Of a stretch of DNA of 64,000 bases, positions 53,754 through 62,215 are shown piece after piece (position 1 is the first letter of the stretch; each line of letters begins with the position of its first letter). The stretch spans positions 1 through 64,000 of the forward strand of contig WASS01000015.1 in NCBI GenBank assembly GCA_009712635.1, in the 5' to 3' direction. The notes beneath the pieces were generated by a model. The model ran no database searches. It was not told where the DNA came from and worked only from the letters and a program-made list of their open reading frames with translations. This stretch comes from Hungatella sp. Lineage in GTDB: Bacteria; Bacillota; Clostridia; Lachnospirales; Lachnospiraceae. The position numbers and the translations under genes are program-made.

Positions 53754-54596
53754 TCAGCCTTTTACTGCACCTGCCATCATTCCTTCGATAAAGTACTTTT
53801 GAAATGCAACAAAAAGCAAAAAAATAGGAATGACAGAAAAAACGGAACCCACGATTAAAAGACTGTAATTATCTCCATAAGGATTAATCAGTGTGTTTAA
53901 GCCTAATGTCAATGGATATTTATCCGAGGACCGGATTACCAGCAGAGGCCAAAGATAATTGTTCCATGCATTCATTCCATTTAAGATTGCCATAGCAGAA
54001 AACGCCGGTTTCATAAGCGGAACAATAAGCCGGTAAAAGATGCCGTACTCCGTGGCACCGTCAATTCTTCCTGCTTCCATTAATGACCTTGGAATGCTGA
54101 GCAGATACTGTCGGAAGAAAAAGATGGTTGATGCATGGGCCAGGAACGGCAGAACAATCGCTGTATAGCTGTCCATCAGCTTCCATGAGGAAATCTGTTT
54201 ATACAGAGGCAGCATAACAACTTCCAGAGGAATGGATAAAATAAGGAGCACCAGGATAAACAGAAACTTTTTTCCTTTAAAATCGTAGGCAGCAAAACCA
54301 TATCCCACAAAAGAGCTGATCAGTAAAGTGCCAAGTACTGTGATCACAGTCAGAGTAATACTGTTGAAAAACCATATCCAGTATTCATGCTGCCCTGAAA
54401 ACAGCAGAATATAATTATCCAGATTCATTCTGGAAACGTTTAAATCCAGATTCAGGCCATATTGGAGAAGATCGCCTCCCGGTTTAAAGCTGGCGATAAA
54501 AAGAACCCAGATGGGAAGAAAAATTCCCACAGCAAGAAGGGTAAAGATGAAATAAAAGACAACGGTTACTCCACTTTTTTTCATACTTCTGTTCAT
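53754..54596 (-). CDS. Carbohydrate ABC transporter permease (MalG-type)
   Basis: Inner-membrane subunit of a CUT1 sugar importer; 280 aa with six helices and the EAA loop RSLMEAGRIDGATEYGIFYR. It ends IEGMMAGAVKG, the usual MalG-type tail. GGAGGG is six bases before ATG 54596; the longer frame is discarded. It is 1 nt downstream of the MalF-type gene. No ATPase gene is in the operon, so a shared MsmK-type ATPase elsewhere is expected. Confidence 0.92.
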   Translation of the reverse strand: MNRSMKKSGVTVVFYFIFTLLAVGIFLPIWVLFIASFKPGGDLLQYGLNLDLNVSRMNLDNYILLFSGQHEYWIWFFNSITLTVITVLGTLLISSFVGYGFAAYDFKGKKFLFILVLLILSIPLEVVMLPLYKQISSWKLMDSYTAIVLPFLAHASTIFFFRQYLLSIPRSLMEAGRIDGATEYGIFYRLIVPLMKPAFSAMAILNGMNAWNNYLWPLLVIRSSDKYPLTLGLNTLINPYGDNYSLLIVGSVFSVIPIFLLFVAFQKYFIEGMMAGAVKG

Positions 54597-54597
54597 A

Positions 54598-55482
54598 TCA
54601 GTCCCTCCCCTCTTCAAACGTCCCAGTCACCTTCAGCTGAATTAAGTTCACAATCATAACTACAAGAAGTAAAATAAGACCGACTGCACATGCATAACCC
54701 AGCGCCCGTTTCTCCACTCCCTGTCTGTATAAATATCCCACGATTGTAAGCCCGATGTTATTGGGAGAATTGTTTCCTTTAAACAGCATGTTGCTCTCTA
54801 AGAACATGGAAAGACCGGCATAGATGCTGATGGTCAGTACATAGACGGTGGTGGGCTTTACAAGGGGAACTGAGATTTTAATAAACTGCTGCCAGCCGGA
54901 TGCTCCGTCTATGGAAGCTGCTTCATATAAATCCCCAGGTATGCTCTGTAAGCCTGCCAGAAAATATAAAATATTTACGCCGGTCCATCTCCAGCAAGCC
55001 AGGAGAAGAAGGGCAAAAAAGCTTGTGCCTGCCCCTTTTAGCCATTTAACCGGACTTACTCCCAGCATTCCCAGGACCTGATTAAACAGAGAGGTGGCAG
55101 ATTCTCCGAACATCAGACGAAATATGGTACCTGCAACTACAACAGAAGTAAGAGCCGGTATAAAATACACAGACTTAAAAAACTCCGTCTTTTTAATCCA
55201 CCTGCTGTTTAACATGGTTGCAAACAGCATGGGAAACGGGATCAGTAAAATCAATGTTCCGGTCATGTATTTAAAACTGTTCCATAAAGCTTTTATAAAT
55301 ATTTTATCCGTTAAAAGTCTGGAATAATTATCAAATCCAACCCATTTATTTTTCAATACATCCTGAAAACTTAAAAGTACCCCGTTGCAGACAGGAACGA
55401 TCCAGAACAACAGCACGGTTATCACAAAAGGGCAGATGAATACATAAGGAGCTATTTTTTTCGAATAGAAGAATTTCTTCAT
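54598..55482 (-). CDS. Carbohydrate ABC transporter permease (MalF-type)
   Basis: 294 aa with six helices and the EAA loop GDLYEAASIDGASGWQQFIK. AAGGAGG precedes ATG 55482. The stop codon and the next ATG are one base apart, so the two permeases are coupled. Length and start match sugar-importer MalF homologues lacking the large periplasmic loop. Confidence 0.92.
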   Translation of the reverse strand: MKKFFYSKKIAPYVFICPFVITVLLFWIVPVCNGVLLSFQDVLKNKWVGFDNYSRLLTDKIFIKALWNSFKYMTGTLILLIPFPMLFATMLNSRWIKKTEFFKSVYFIPALTSVVVAGTIFRLMFGESATSLFNQVLGMLGVSPVKWLKGAGTSFFALLLLACWRWTGVNILYFLAGLQSIPGDLYEAASIDGASGWQQFIKISVPLVKPTTVYVLTISIYAGLSMFLESNMLFKGNNSPNNIGLTIVGYLYRQGVEKRALGYACAVGLILLLVVMIVNLIQLKVTGTFEEGRD

Positions 55483-55553
55483 TTTGTCCTCCTTCCAGTA
55501 ATGATTTCTACACAGCAGCCGCAGGGATATCACTCCCTGCGGCGTTCCTGATC

Positions 55554-56921
55554 TTATTTTTTAAATTCATTTTTTAAGGTTTCCTGGGAAGAATCAAGGA
55601 CTTCTTTTACATCTTTCCCATCCTCAAAAATACTGTTTAAAGTTACAGTACACAATTCATTGTTGATAGAAGGGTACTTCTCATCGGTATACGCTCTTAA
55701 CAATCCGATGCTGTCCTTAGTTTTTAAAAGAGTATCAAAGGGGTAATTGGTAAAATACTGAATAAACTGGTTATCGGGATTCTGGGTCAGAGACTTATCC
55801 GTCCATACTGCCGTGTTAACAGGATCAAATCCAAGCACATTCCATACTTCACGGTTGGAATCTTCGGAAAGCTTGATATAAGCCATGACTTCTGCAGCCA
55901 GCTTTGCATTCTTGCCTGATTTTACAATTGCGGTTCCTGTACCGCCTCCGCCGATGGTTGCTACCTCTTTATCATTCTCATTCCAGACAGGTACGGTTGA
56001 GATGGCAACCTGCTTCTTTAAGTCTTTCATGTAGTTTACAAATCTGGAGGTCTGCCAGAACGGCATGATCTGAACGGCATACTCTCCCGTATTGTAGGAA
56101 GGATAAGCCTCTTCATTATCCGGCTGTCCTCCCGGAACAGTTGCAAAGGCCCCAGTTTCCTGCATTCCTTTTATGTATTCCAATACTTCTGTCAGTTCCT
56201 TGCTGTTTAAGTTTAAATTCCCTTTCTCATCAACGTAATCTCCGCCTTTTTGAGCCAGCATCAGGTTAACCATCCAGGAAGCCGATGTCTCCACACAGGA
56301 GAAATACTTTCCAGTGGCTTCGTGATATTTCACTCCAGCTTCTTTAAACTGATCCCAGGTTTTGATGTCCTGATAATTGATTCCTGCATCTTTCAACAGT
56401 TTTTCATTGTAAAATGCCACCGTAGTACCTACATGGGTGGGAAGACCATATTCCTTTCCATCTTTGGAATAGATTCCAAGACGGGATTTCACGATATTAT
56501 CGCGGTAAGGATCGATCACATCATTCAGTTCCATTAATCCGATATTGCCAACCATGAAGGCCGGAAACTTACCAAGTTCAATGTCCACAACATCAGGTGC
56601 CCCTTCTCCCGATTCCAATGCAAGAGACAGCTTATTATGCATGTCATCGTATGGCATATTGCTTAACACCAGTTTCACCTTTTTATCTGGATGTGCCTCA
56701 TTCCACTTTTCAGCCATGTTAACATAAAAGTCCTGATGCAATTCAATAAAAGTCCATACATTTATGGTAGTAACATCGCTGCCTGCTACCTCCATTGACT
56801 TTTTTCCAGCAGAGGCTCCTTTGCTTCCTGCCTCACCCGAACTGCCCTTAGTACTGCAGCCTGCTGCCAGTATCACCGCCATGGCTGCACATGCAAGAGC
56901 CCCCAATACTCTTTTTTTCAT
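55554..56921 (-). CDS. Sugar ABC transporter substrate-binding lipoprotein
   Basis: Binding protein of 455 aa with a lipoprotein signal (lipobox AAGC about residues 19-22), a Gly/Ser/Lys linker, and a family-1 solute-binding fold (TTINVWTFIELHQDFYVNMA, GEGAPDVVDIELGKFPAFM, YGLPTHVGTTVAFYNEKLLK). First gene of the three-gene importer operon. A LacI-type operator lies upstream. The sugar is not identifiable from sequence alone; with a xylanase in the region, a xylo-oligosaccharide is a guess only. Confidence 0.93.
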   Translation of the reverse strand: MKKRVLGALACAAMAVILAAGCSTKGSSGEAGSKGASAGKKSMEVAGSDVTTINVWTFIELHQDFYVNMAEKWNEAHPDKKVKLVLSNMPYDDMHNKLSLALESGEGAPDVVDIELGKFPAFMVGNIGLMELNDVIDPYRDNIVKSRLGIYSKDGKEYGLPTHVGTTVAFYNEKLLKDAGINYQDIKTWDQFKEAGVKYHEATGKYFSCVETSASWMVNLMLAQKGGDYVDEKGNLNLNSKELTEVLEYIKGMQETGAFATVPGGQPDNEEAYPSYNTGEYAVQIMPFWQTSRFVNYMKDLKKQVAISTVPVWNENDKEVATIGGGGTGTAIVKSGKNAKLAAEVMAYIKLSEDSNREVWNVLGFDPVNTAVWTDKSLTQNPDNQFIQYFTNYPFDTLLKTKDSIGLLRAYTDEKYPSINNELCTVTLNSIFEDGKDVKEVLDSSQETLKNEFKK

Positions 56922-57015
56922 GAATGAATCCTCCTTTTAAATTCTTTCTTATCAACACAGATTCTGCCATCTGCATGATTCTAAAAAACTCCCCCCAGGG
57001 AGGTACTGCCGGCTT

Positions 57016-57030
57016 ATTAAACGTTTCATA
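57016..57030 (-). promoter_or_regulatory. LacI-type operator upstream of the sugar importer
   Basis: ATTAAACGTTTCATA, centred on the palindrome AAACGTTT. The identical 15-nt sequence is found before the regulator gene at 58402-58416, suggesting one regulator binds both. Confidence 0.72.
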
Positions 57031-57243
57031 TACTTTTTGACTAATCCGGCTTTTATCGAGTTTATCACTGCTCACGATGCTTGATTTTCACTGAAATTCA
57101 TATATATGATTGCATACTAACACATGAAAAGGGTAATGTAAAGTATTTTTGCATAATTTTTAGCTGTATTTAAATCGTTTAACTATGTAATTTTATATAA
57201 TTTCTTGTTTAATTCTGTCGAATTTTCTCTTCAACGCAAAAAA

Positions 57244-57280
57244 AGAACGTCTGCCTGTGTTAACAACAGATAAACGTTCT
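57244..57280 (-). terminator. Terminator of the lacI-type gene
   Basis: AGAACGT (57244-57250) with ACGTTCT (57274-57280), plus an inner CTGT/ACAG pairing; on the minus strand seven Ts follow. Close to the stop codon of the regulator. Confidence 0.85.
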
Positions 57281-57296
57281 AATAATTACTTAAAAT

Positions 57297-58337
57297 CTAT
57301 TTGATTTTTTTCACTGACTTCCGTATCAGAAGCGTGCAATCCACTGCGCATACATTCTCCTCTGTATGTTCCAGCTCTCCACCATTTAACAGCTCTATCA
57401 TCCACTCGCTGGCCTTATATCCAATATCATGGAGCGGCAGACTGACCGTTGTCAGAGGCGGATGGTAGTATCCCGAAAGTTCTCTGTCATCATATCCGGC
57501 AACGGAGATTTCATTGCCTATGGTCTGTTTTAATTCCTCCACTCTGTCGTAAACCCCGCCTGCCATCAGATCATTCATTGCAAATATGGCAGAAACTCCT
57601 TTTTCAAGAAGTTCAGCGGCGCAGCGGTATCCGGACTCTCTTGTCCAGTCCCCCTCTGCCACAAGACCTGGGTCGTAAAGAATTTTATTCTGAAATAAAA
57701 CCTGCTGATATCCCACCAGCCTGGCCTGGGCATGAAGACTGTCCGGCTTCCCGGTTATGACCCCCACCTTTTTGTGACCCTGATCCAGAAGATACGTTAC
57801 AATAGCAGCGGCTCCACTGACATCATCTACCACGACTGAAGGGATCTTTCTGCTTTTGGAATACCCGTATGCCATGACTGCAGGAATGGGCAGGTTATCC
57901 GGTATGCAGCGAATCACACGTTCGTGAGCTGCCACGTAGATAATTCCCTCTACCTGCTTTTCCATCAGCTTTTTAATTTCCTGCCTGACCAGTTCATAAT
58001 AATCGTCTTTGTTATAGTAAGTATCATTGTATTTTTTAAACAGTCTTAGATTGGTTAACAGAATCTGGTATTCCTGCTTCTGACAATAATCCGTGATTCC
58101 GTCAATAATGTCCGGTATGCTGAATATAGTCATATCTTCCGCAATAACACCGATGCTTCTGGTTTTCTGCATCTTTAAATTTTTCGCCACAATATTGGGC
58201 GTATAATTCAGCTGCTCTGCCATTTCCAAAACCAGCTTCCTGGTTTTATCACTGGCACCAGGTTTATTATTCAAAATATTGGAAACTGTAGCCACTGATA
58301 CGCCGCAGCATTTTGCCAGCTCTTTAATTGTCGCCAT
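57297..58337 (-). CDS. LacI-family transcriptional regulator
   Basis: A 346-aa repressor with an N-terminal HTH (TIKELAKCCGVSVATVSNIL), hinge helix (TPNIVAKNLK) and a periplasmic-binding-type effector domain (VIAEDMTIFSIPDIIDGITD, MNDLMAGGVYDRVEELK, VAGYDDRELSGYYHPPLTTV). It lies upstream of the sugar importer on the same strand. Matching operators precede both transcripts, so it probably represses the importer and itself until the sugar is present. Confidence 0.92.
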   Translation of the reverse strand: MATIKELAKCCGVSVATVSNILNNKPGASDKTRKLVLEMAEQLNYTPNIVAKNLKMQKTRSIGVIAEDMTIFSIPDIIDGITDYCQKQEYQILLTNLRLFKKYNDTYYNKDDYYELVRQEIKKLMEKQVEGIIYVAAHERVIRCIPDNLPIPAVMAYGYSKSRKIPSVVVDDVSGAAAIVTYLLDQGHKKVGVITGKPDSLHAQARLVGYQQVLFQNKILYDPGLVAEGDWTRESGYRCAAELLEKGVSAIFAMNDLMAGGVYDRVEELKQTIGNEISVAGYDDRELSGYYHPPLTTVSLPLHDIGYKASEWMIELLNGGELEHTEENVCAVDCTLLIRKSVKKIK

Positions 58338-58401
58338 TATTTCCTCCAGAGATCTTTTTATTTATTAACTCAGATTTTTAATTAATTGTCAATATAGAAA
58401 T

Positions 58402-58416
58402 ATTAAACGTTTCATA
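58402..58416 (-). promoter_or_regulatory. LacI-type operator upstream of the regulator gene
   Basis: ATTAAACGTTTCATA, identical to the copy at 57016-57030, about 65 nt before the regulator ATG. Autoregulation is the simplest reading. Confidence 0.72.
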
Positions 58417-58526
58417 AAAACGGCTATTTATTTTTATGGTTTCATATTTTTATATTTCTTGACATTTATTATTGTTTTTGTTACCATGGCATTGTATAAA
58501 CTTATGGAGAAGGAGTTTATGAACCA

Positions 58527-59183
58527 ATGAAGAAGATAATGCAGTCTATTAATGGCAGTATTTTAATACTATTTACAGCAGGCATGATTCTCATCCTGTT
58601 CTCTTTCTCTGGCTTTATTACATCATTTCTCCCTCCCGTCACGTTTGAAGATCTTTTGAATGGAAGAGAAATCAAAATCGGGAGTCATGTCGAGGGTAAT
58701 GTGGTTTATGCACTGGACTATTTCGCCTCCGATACCACTTACGAAAAAAACAGCGAAGGAATCATCACTCCAAAGAAGAACTCCGGAAACTATTATATCA
58801 TTCCTTTTTACAGCGGTTATCTGGGGCTTAAAACAGACCATGACCAGAATTTATCTTTTGACAGACTGACAGATGAAACTTATGCATTCTTAAAAGGCGG
58901 TCAAAAGCCCCGGATGGAAATATTTATCGACGGTGAGATCATCCCTATGAAGCAGAAATTGATTCCTTATTTTCATAGATACTTATCAGACGCAGGATAT
59001 AGTGAAGAGGAGATAAATGCAATGGGATCCCCTTTCTTAATCCAGCCCAGAGCTTTTATCATAAACCGGATTTTGTTTGCAGCCGGAACCGTATTTCTTT
59101 TCCTGTCAGTGCTGATTTTTAGAAGGATCTACAGGCGGTTCTGCATTTTAGAAGAATTTTCCAAAGATATGCCAGTCACATAA
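58527..59183 (+). CDS. Hypothetical two-pass membrane protein
   Basis: Unrecognised 218-aa protein: an N-terminal helix (about 10-34), an extracytoplasmic domain of about 140 residues with beta-type segments (VEGNVVYALDYFASDTTYEK, YYIIPFYSGYLGLK), and a second helix near 178-200 followed by a basic tail. AAGGAG lies before a three-codon frame (ATG AAC CAA TGA) whose stop overlaps this start, so the gene may be translationally coupled to that mini-frame. Divergent from the LacI gene. No partner is evident. Confidence 0.6.
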   Translation: MKKIMQSINGSILILFTAGMILILFSFSGFITSFLPPVTFEDLLNGREIKIGSHVEGNVVYALDYFASDTTYEKNSEGIITPKKNSGNYYIIPFYSGYLGLKTDHDQNLSFDRLTDETYAFLKGGQKPRMEIFIDGEIIPMKQKLIPYFHRYLSDAGYSEEEINAMGSPFLIQPRAFIINRILFAAGTVFLFLSVLIFRRIYRRFCILEEFSKDMPVT

Positions 59184-59195
59184 GGCAAAGAAAAA

Positions 59196-59229
59196 CAGAC
59201 AGCGAAATCGGCTGAACTTTCGCTGTCTG
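59196..59229 (-). terminator. Hairpin terminator
   Basis: CAGACAGCGAAA (59196-59207) and TTTCGCTGTCTG (59218-59229), a perfect 12-bp stem. Five Ts follow on the minus strand, so it fits the end of transcripts from the LytTR gene better than the plus-strand membrane protein. Confidence 0.7.
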
Positions 59230-59306
59230 CAACTGGATTACGATTAACAGAATCGAATTAGATAGGAACTGCCGATCTTGGAAGTATTTGCATTGAATTA
59301 ACAATA

Positions 59307-59337
59307 ACACCCCACTATGTTCCTGACAATGGGGTGT
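59307..59337 (+). terminator. Hairpin terminator
   Basis: ACACCCCA (59307-59314) pairs with TGGGGTGT (59330-59337); TTTTT follows within 9 nt on the plus strand. Located between convergent genes. Confidence 0.6.
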
Positions 59338-59370
59338 GCACTTTTTGTCATTATCATGGCGTTTTCTCTT

Positions 59371-59814
59371 TTAAATTAATCTATCATTTAATTTTAAAAA
59401 AGCTCTGTAATTCTTTCCAAATTCTTTTCTTCTGCTATGGCTGATATACAAAACATCTCCATTGGCCATTTCAACTTCATCTCCTTTTACAGACTTAATA
59501 TGCTGCATATTGACGATATCATGGCGGCTGATACGGGTAAACCAGTCTTTGGGAAGTTTTCCTTCCTCTTCATTCAGCCTTGCCTTAATCCGCATTTTTT
59601 CGTTTTTTACCACAATGCTTGTCTTCCGATAATAGGATTCCAGATACAAAATCTCTTTCATGTTGAAAACATATGGTTTTCCATTAAAAAAAGCAGCATA
59701 TTTTAAACGATTATTCGAATTCTCCTGCATTTCGGGATATAATAAAATCATATTATACTCCGTTCCTTCGACAATCATTTTAAGCCTTTGATCAATTAAT
59801 AAGGCAATTTTCAT
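59371..59814 (-). CDS. LytTR-domain DNA-binding protein
   Basis: A 147-aa protein without a receiver domain. The N-terminal 45 residues are unassigned; the rest is LytTR (FNMKEILYLESYYRKTSIVV, RISRHDIVNMQHIKSVKGDE, SHSRRKEFGKNYRAFLK). GGGGGAAAG precedes ATG 59814; the longer frame is discarded. Small LytTR proteins often accompany a DUF3021 membrane protein in Clostridia, but none is adjacent here. Target unknown. Confidence 0.88.
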   Translation of the reverse strand: MKIALLIDQRLKMIVEGTEYNMILLYPEMQENSNNRLKYAAFFNGKPYVFNMKEILYLESYYRKTSIVVKNEKMRIKARLNEEEGKLPKDWFTRISRHDIVNMQHIKSVKGDEVEMANGDVLYISHSRRKEFGKNYRAFLKLNDRLI

Positions 59815-59975
59815 AAACTTTCCCCCTGTAAATCTATTTACGGACAAATCGCCCTTATTCAATAACGTTTGGTCAATATTATAACGCCAATGGAGACTTT
59901 ACGAAACCATGAATATTTACAGTAGATTTTCTCACACTAAAAAGGGATAACAATCACATGGAAAGGAGACTTGAT

Positions 59976-60182
59976 ATGAAATCAGATAAAAATAAAGACT
60001 CTGCCGGGAAGGCGGATCGGGTCACTGCAAAAAACAACTATGACATTGACATTCAGGCCTGTTCCACCACAGATTTAACCGGACTGATACCGGCAGAACC
60101 GGCCTCAGACGAAGAACGGGAAGCATACCAGGATCTCTACCCCTATCTTCCCAAAGCAAAGGTGAAAGATAAAAAGCAGTGA
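59976..60182 (+). CDS. Small hypothetical protein (68 aa)
   Basis: A charged, soluble protein with no membrane segment: basic N-terminus (MKSDKNKDSAGKADRVTAKN), an acidic middle (EPASDEEREAYQDLYPYLP) and a Lys-rich end. AAGGAG lies before ATG 59976, and a good terminator follows. No family is recognised. The clear ribosome site and terminator argue for real expression. Confidence 0.62.
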   Translation: MKSDKNKDSAGKADRVTAKNNYDIDIQACSTTDLTGLIPAEPASDEEREAYQDLYPYLPKAKVKDKKQ

Positions 60183-60196
60183 TTCCCAAAAGGAAA

Positions 60197-60230
60197 ACCC
60201 AGCCGGATATTTAAAAGCATCCGGCTGGGT
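60197..60230. terminator. Bidirectional terminator
   Basis: ACCCAGCCGGAT (60197-60208) pairs with ATCCGGCTGGGT (60219-60230), 12 bp. It separates the convergent small protein and the TRAP-type binding protein. Confidence 0.82.
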
Positions 60231-60235
60231 CATTC

Positions 60236-61285
60236 TTATTTTCCAGTATCTATAATTGCATCCACAATATCCATATAATCACTGCAGTACTTCTCATACA
60301 TGGGCTTTACTGCATCCTGAAACTTCTGTTTCTCCCCCGGCGGCAGCTCTATAATCTGGCACCCTGCCTGACGAACCTTTTCCTCGGATTCTTTTTCACG
60401 TTCCGACCACAACCTTCTTTCATACTCTGCCGACTCCAATGCGCACTCTTTAATTATCTCCTGATCTGCCATGGAAAGTTTGTCCCATGTCGGCTGTGAA
60501 CAAAGCTGAAGTTCTGGTACGCGGTTATGCTCATCAATGGTGTAATACTTTGCCACTTCATAATGACTGGTGGATTCATAGGAAGGCCAGTTGTTTTCCG
60601 CACCATTTATTGCTCCCGTCTGCAGGGCAGAATAAACTTCCGCGTAAGACATAGGTGAAGGACTTGCTCCCAGTGCTTCCACCATTCCAATCATCATCTC
60701 TGATTCCTGAACACGGATTTTAAGCCCTTTCATATCTTCCAGCTTCCTGATGGGACGGACGGAATTATAAAAATTTCTGGCACCGGCATCATACCAGGAT
60801 AAAGGTACCAGATTGGAACCTTCAAAGGAATTCATGAAATCCTTTCCAATGGCTCCGTCAAGCACCTGCCACATGTGGTCCGCATCCCGGTAGAGATACG
60901 GAAGCTGCAGTACGTTCAGCTTTGGAACAAACTCTGCCAATGGAGACAGGGACATTCTCATAAAGTCAATGCCGCCAAACTGCAGCTGCTCACACACTGA
61001 CTTCTCATCTCCCAATACCCCGCCTGCCTGGACATTGATTAAAATCCTTCCATTGGTTTTCTGGCTGATCAGTTCTGCAAATTTATATGCTCCCTGTGTT
61101 GTTGGATAATCTTCTGCCTGGTTTTCCGCATAGGTAAATACATATTCAGGGTGTGCAGCCACTGCTGTTGTACCTTGATTCTTGTCCAAATCCCCCTTCG
61201 CAACCGTCTGTTCCGGTCCTATGCAGCCAGAAAGAGCTACTGCCATGACAACCCCCATCAATACACCTGGTAGTCCCCTCCTCAT
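60236..61285 (-). CDS. TRAP-type (DctP-like) solute-binding lipoprotein, orphan
   Basis: A 349-aa DctP/TAXI-type binding protein: lipobox ALSGC at about residues 17-21, then the TRAP fold (YVFTYAENQAEDYPTTQGAY, KGLKIRVQESEMMIGMVEAL, SALQTGAINGAENNWPSYES, HYEVAKYYTIDEHNRVPELQ). The IRVQES segment is the conserved carboxylate-binding region, suggesting an organic acid ligand. No DctQ/DctM membrane genes follow; instead it is downstream of a YesM-type two-component system, 115 nt after the response regulator. It may be a sensing partner rather than a transporter, though its membrane genes may lie elsewhere. Confidence 0.87.
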   Translation of the reverse strand: MRRGLPGVLMGVVMAVALSGCIGPEQTVAKGDLDKNQGTTAVAAHPEYVFTYAENQAEDYPTTQGAYKFAELISQKTNGRILINVQAGGVLGDEKSVCEQLQFGGIDFMRMSLSPLAEFVPKLNVLQLPYLYRDADHMWQVLDGAIGKDFMNSFEGSNLVPLSWYDAGARNFYNSVRPIRKLEDMKGLKIRVQESEMMIGMVEALGASPSPMSYAEVYSALQTGAINGAENNWPSYESTSHYEVAKYYTIDEHNRVPELQLCSQPTWDKLSMADQEIIKECALESAEYERRLWSEREKESEEKVRQAGCQIIELPPGEKQKFQDAVKPMYEKYCSDYMDIVDAIIDTGK

Positions 61286-61400
61286 AAACCCCTGTCCTTC
61301 CTTAACGCTGTCTTAATAAAATTCTGTCCATTTTTAACATCCTATTAACATATTTTATTATATCTGACAGCATTTCGCAAGGAAACGGTTAAAATTTTTC

Positions 61401-62201
61401 CTATTTTCTGTTGAATATGCTTATACGGTATTCTGTTGGGCTGACACCGGTAACCCTCTTAAATACCTTTGCAAAGTAATTGGAATCATTGTATCCTACA
61501 GCTTCTCCGATCTCCTTTACATTGACCATCGGCTCTGTCAAAAGTTTTTTTGCAGCTTCCACTCTGCATTCCGTAAGATATGTAGTAAAATTTTTATCAA
61601 AGCATTGTTTAAACAGTTTACAAAAATATGCTTCTGAATAATTCATTACCCTTGCCACATCCTGCATCGATAAGTCACGGACATAGTTTTCCTCCATGTA
61701 TTGCCGTATCGCTTCTGCAACTTTATGAAGCCTTATCTGCCCGTCACCTGCACTCAATTCAGCAGATGGTCTGAATACAGGCTCCGTTATTGTCTGAACT
61801 TCCTCCCCTTTCTCTTCCAGCAGAGCCCTGTCAGCCAGACGCATGGCTTCATCCAGCACACCAATCAGCTCCTCTCCCATGCAGGGCTTTAATAAATAGT
61901 CAAGAACCCGGATCCCAATGGCCTTCTTGGCGTAAGAAAAATCATCAAAAGCGGTCAGAAAAATAATACTGCACTGACTTTTGCGCCGCCGCATCTCTTG
62001 TGCCGCCTCAATGCCGTTGATCCCCGGCATTTCAATATCCAGCACCGCAATCTGGATATCATGCTCATCAAATAATTCCAGTGCCTCTCTTCCGTTTGCC
62101 GCCTGCCAGATAGTACACTGGTCTCCCAGCTCACTTGTCAGGGTTTTATAAAGCACCTTTCTTTCTATTAATTCATCATCTGCAATCAGTACCCGATACA
62201 T
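61401..62201 (-). CDS. AraC-type response regulator (YesN-like)
   Basis: A 266-aa regulator with an N-terminal receiver (VLIADDELIE; phospho-acceptor Asp55 in AVLDIEMPGIN; YLLKPC) and a C-terminal double HTH of the AraC type (VARVMNYSEAYFCKLFKQCF, IGEAVGYNDSNYFAKVFKRV). GAGGGAG precedes ATG 62201; the longer frame is discarded. It follows the kinase gene by 14 nt. Confidence 0.92.
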   Translation of the reverse strand: MYRVLIADDELIERKVLYKTLTSELGDQCTIWQAANGREALELFDEHDIQIAVLDIEMPGINGIEAAQEMRRRKSQCSIIFLTAFDDFSYAKKAIGIRVLDYLLKPCMGEELIGVLDEAMRLADRALLEEKGEEVQTITEPVFRPSAELSAGDGQIRLHKVAEAIRQYMEENYVRDLSMQDVARVMNYSEAYFCKLFKQCFDKNFTTYLTECRVEAAKKLLTEPMVNVKEIGEAVGYNDSNYFAKVFKRVTGVSPTEYRISIFNRK

Positions 62202-62215
62202 ATAAGCTCCCTCTG

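Larger units (their letters stand above)
56922..57296. other. Operator-bearing gap between the sugar-importer and lacI-type genes
   Basis: 375 nt without a gene. It holds the promoter of the sugar importer, one copy of the 15-nt LacI-type operator, and the terminator of the upstream regulator gene. AT-rich elsewhere. Confidence 0.5.

Noticed and set aside
57016-57030. CcpA catabolite-response element
   Set aside because: The centre is AAACGTTT, with the CG one position off the usual cre consensus, and the identical copy before the adjacent LacI-type gene points to that regulator instead.
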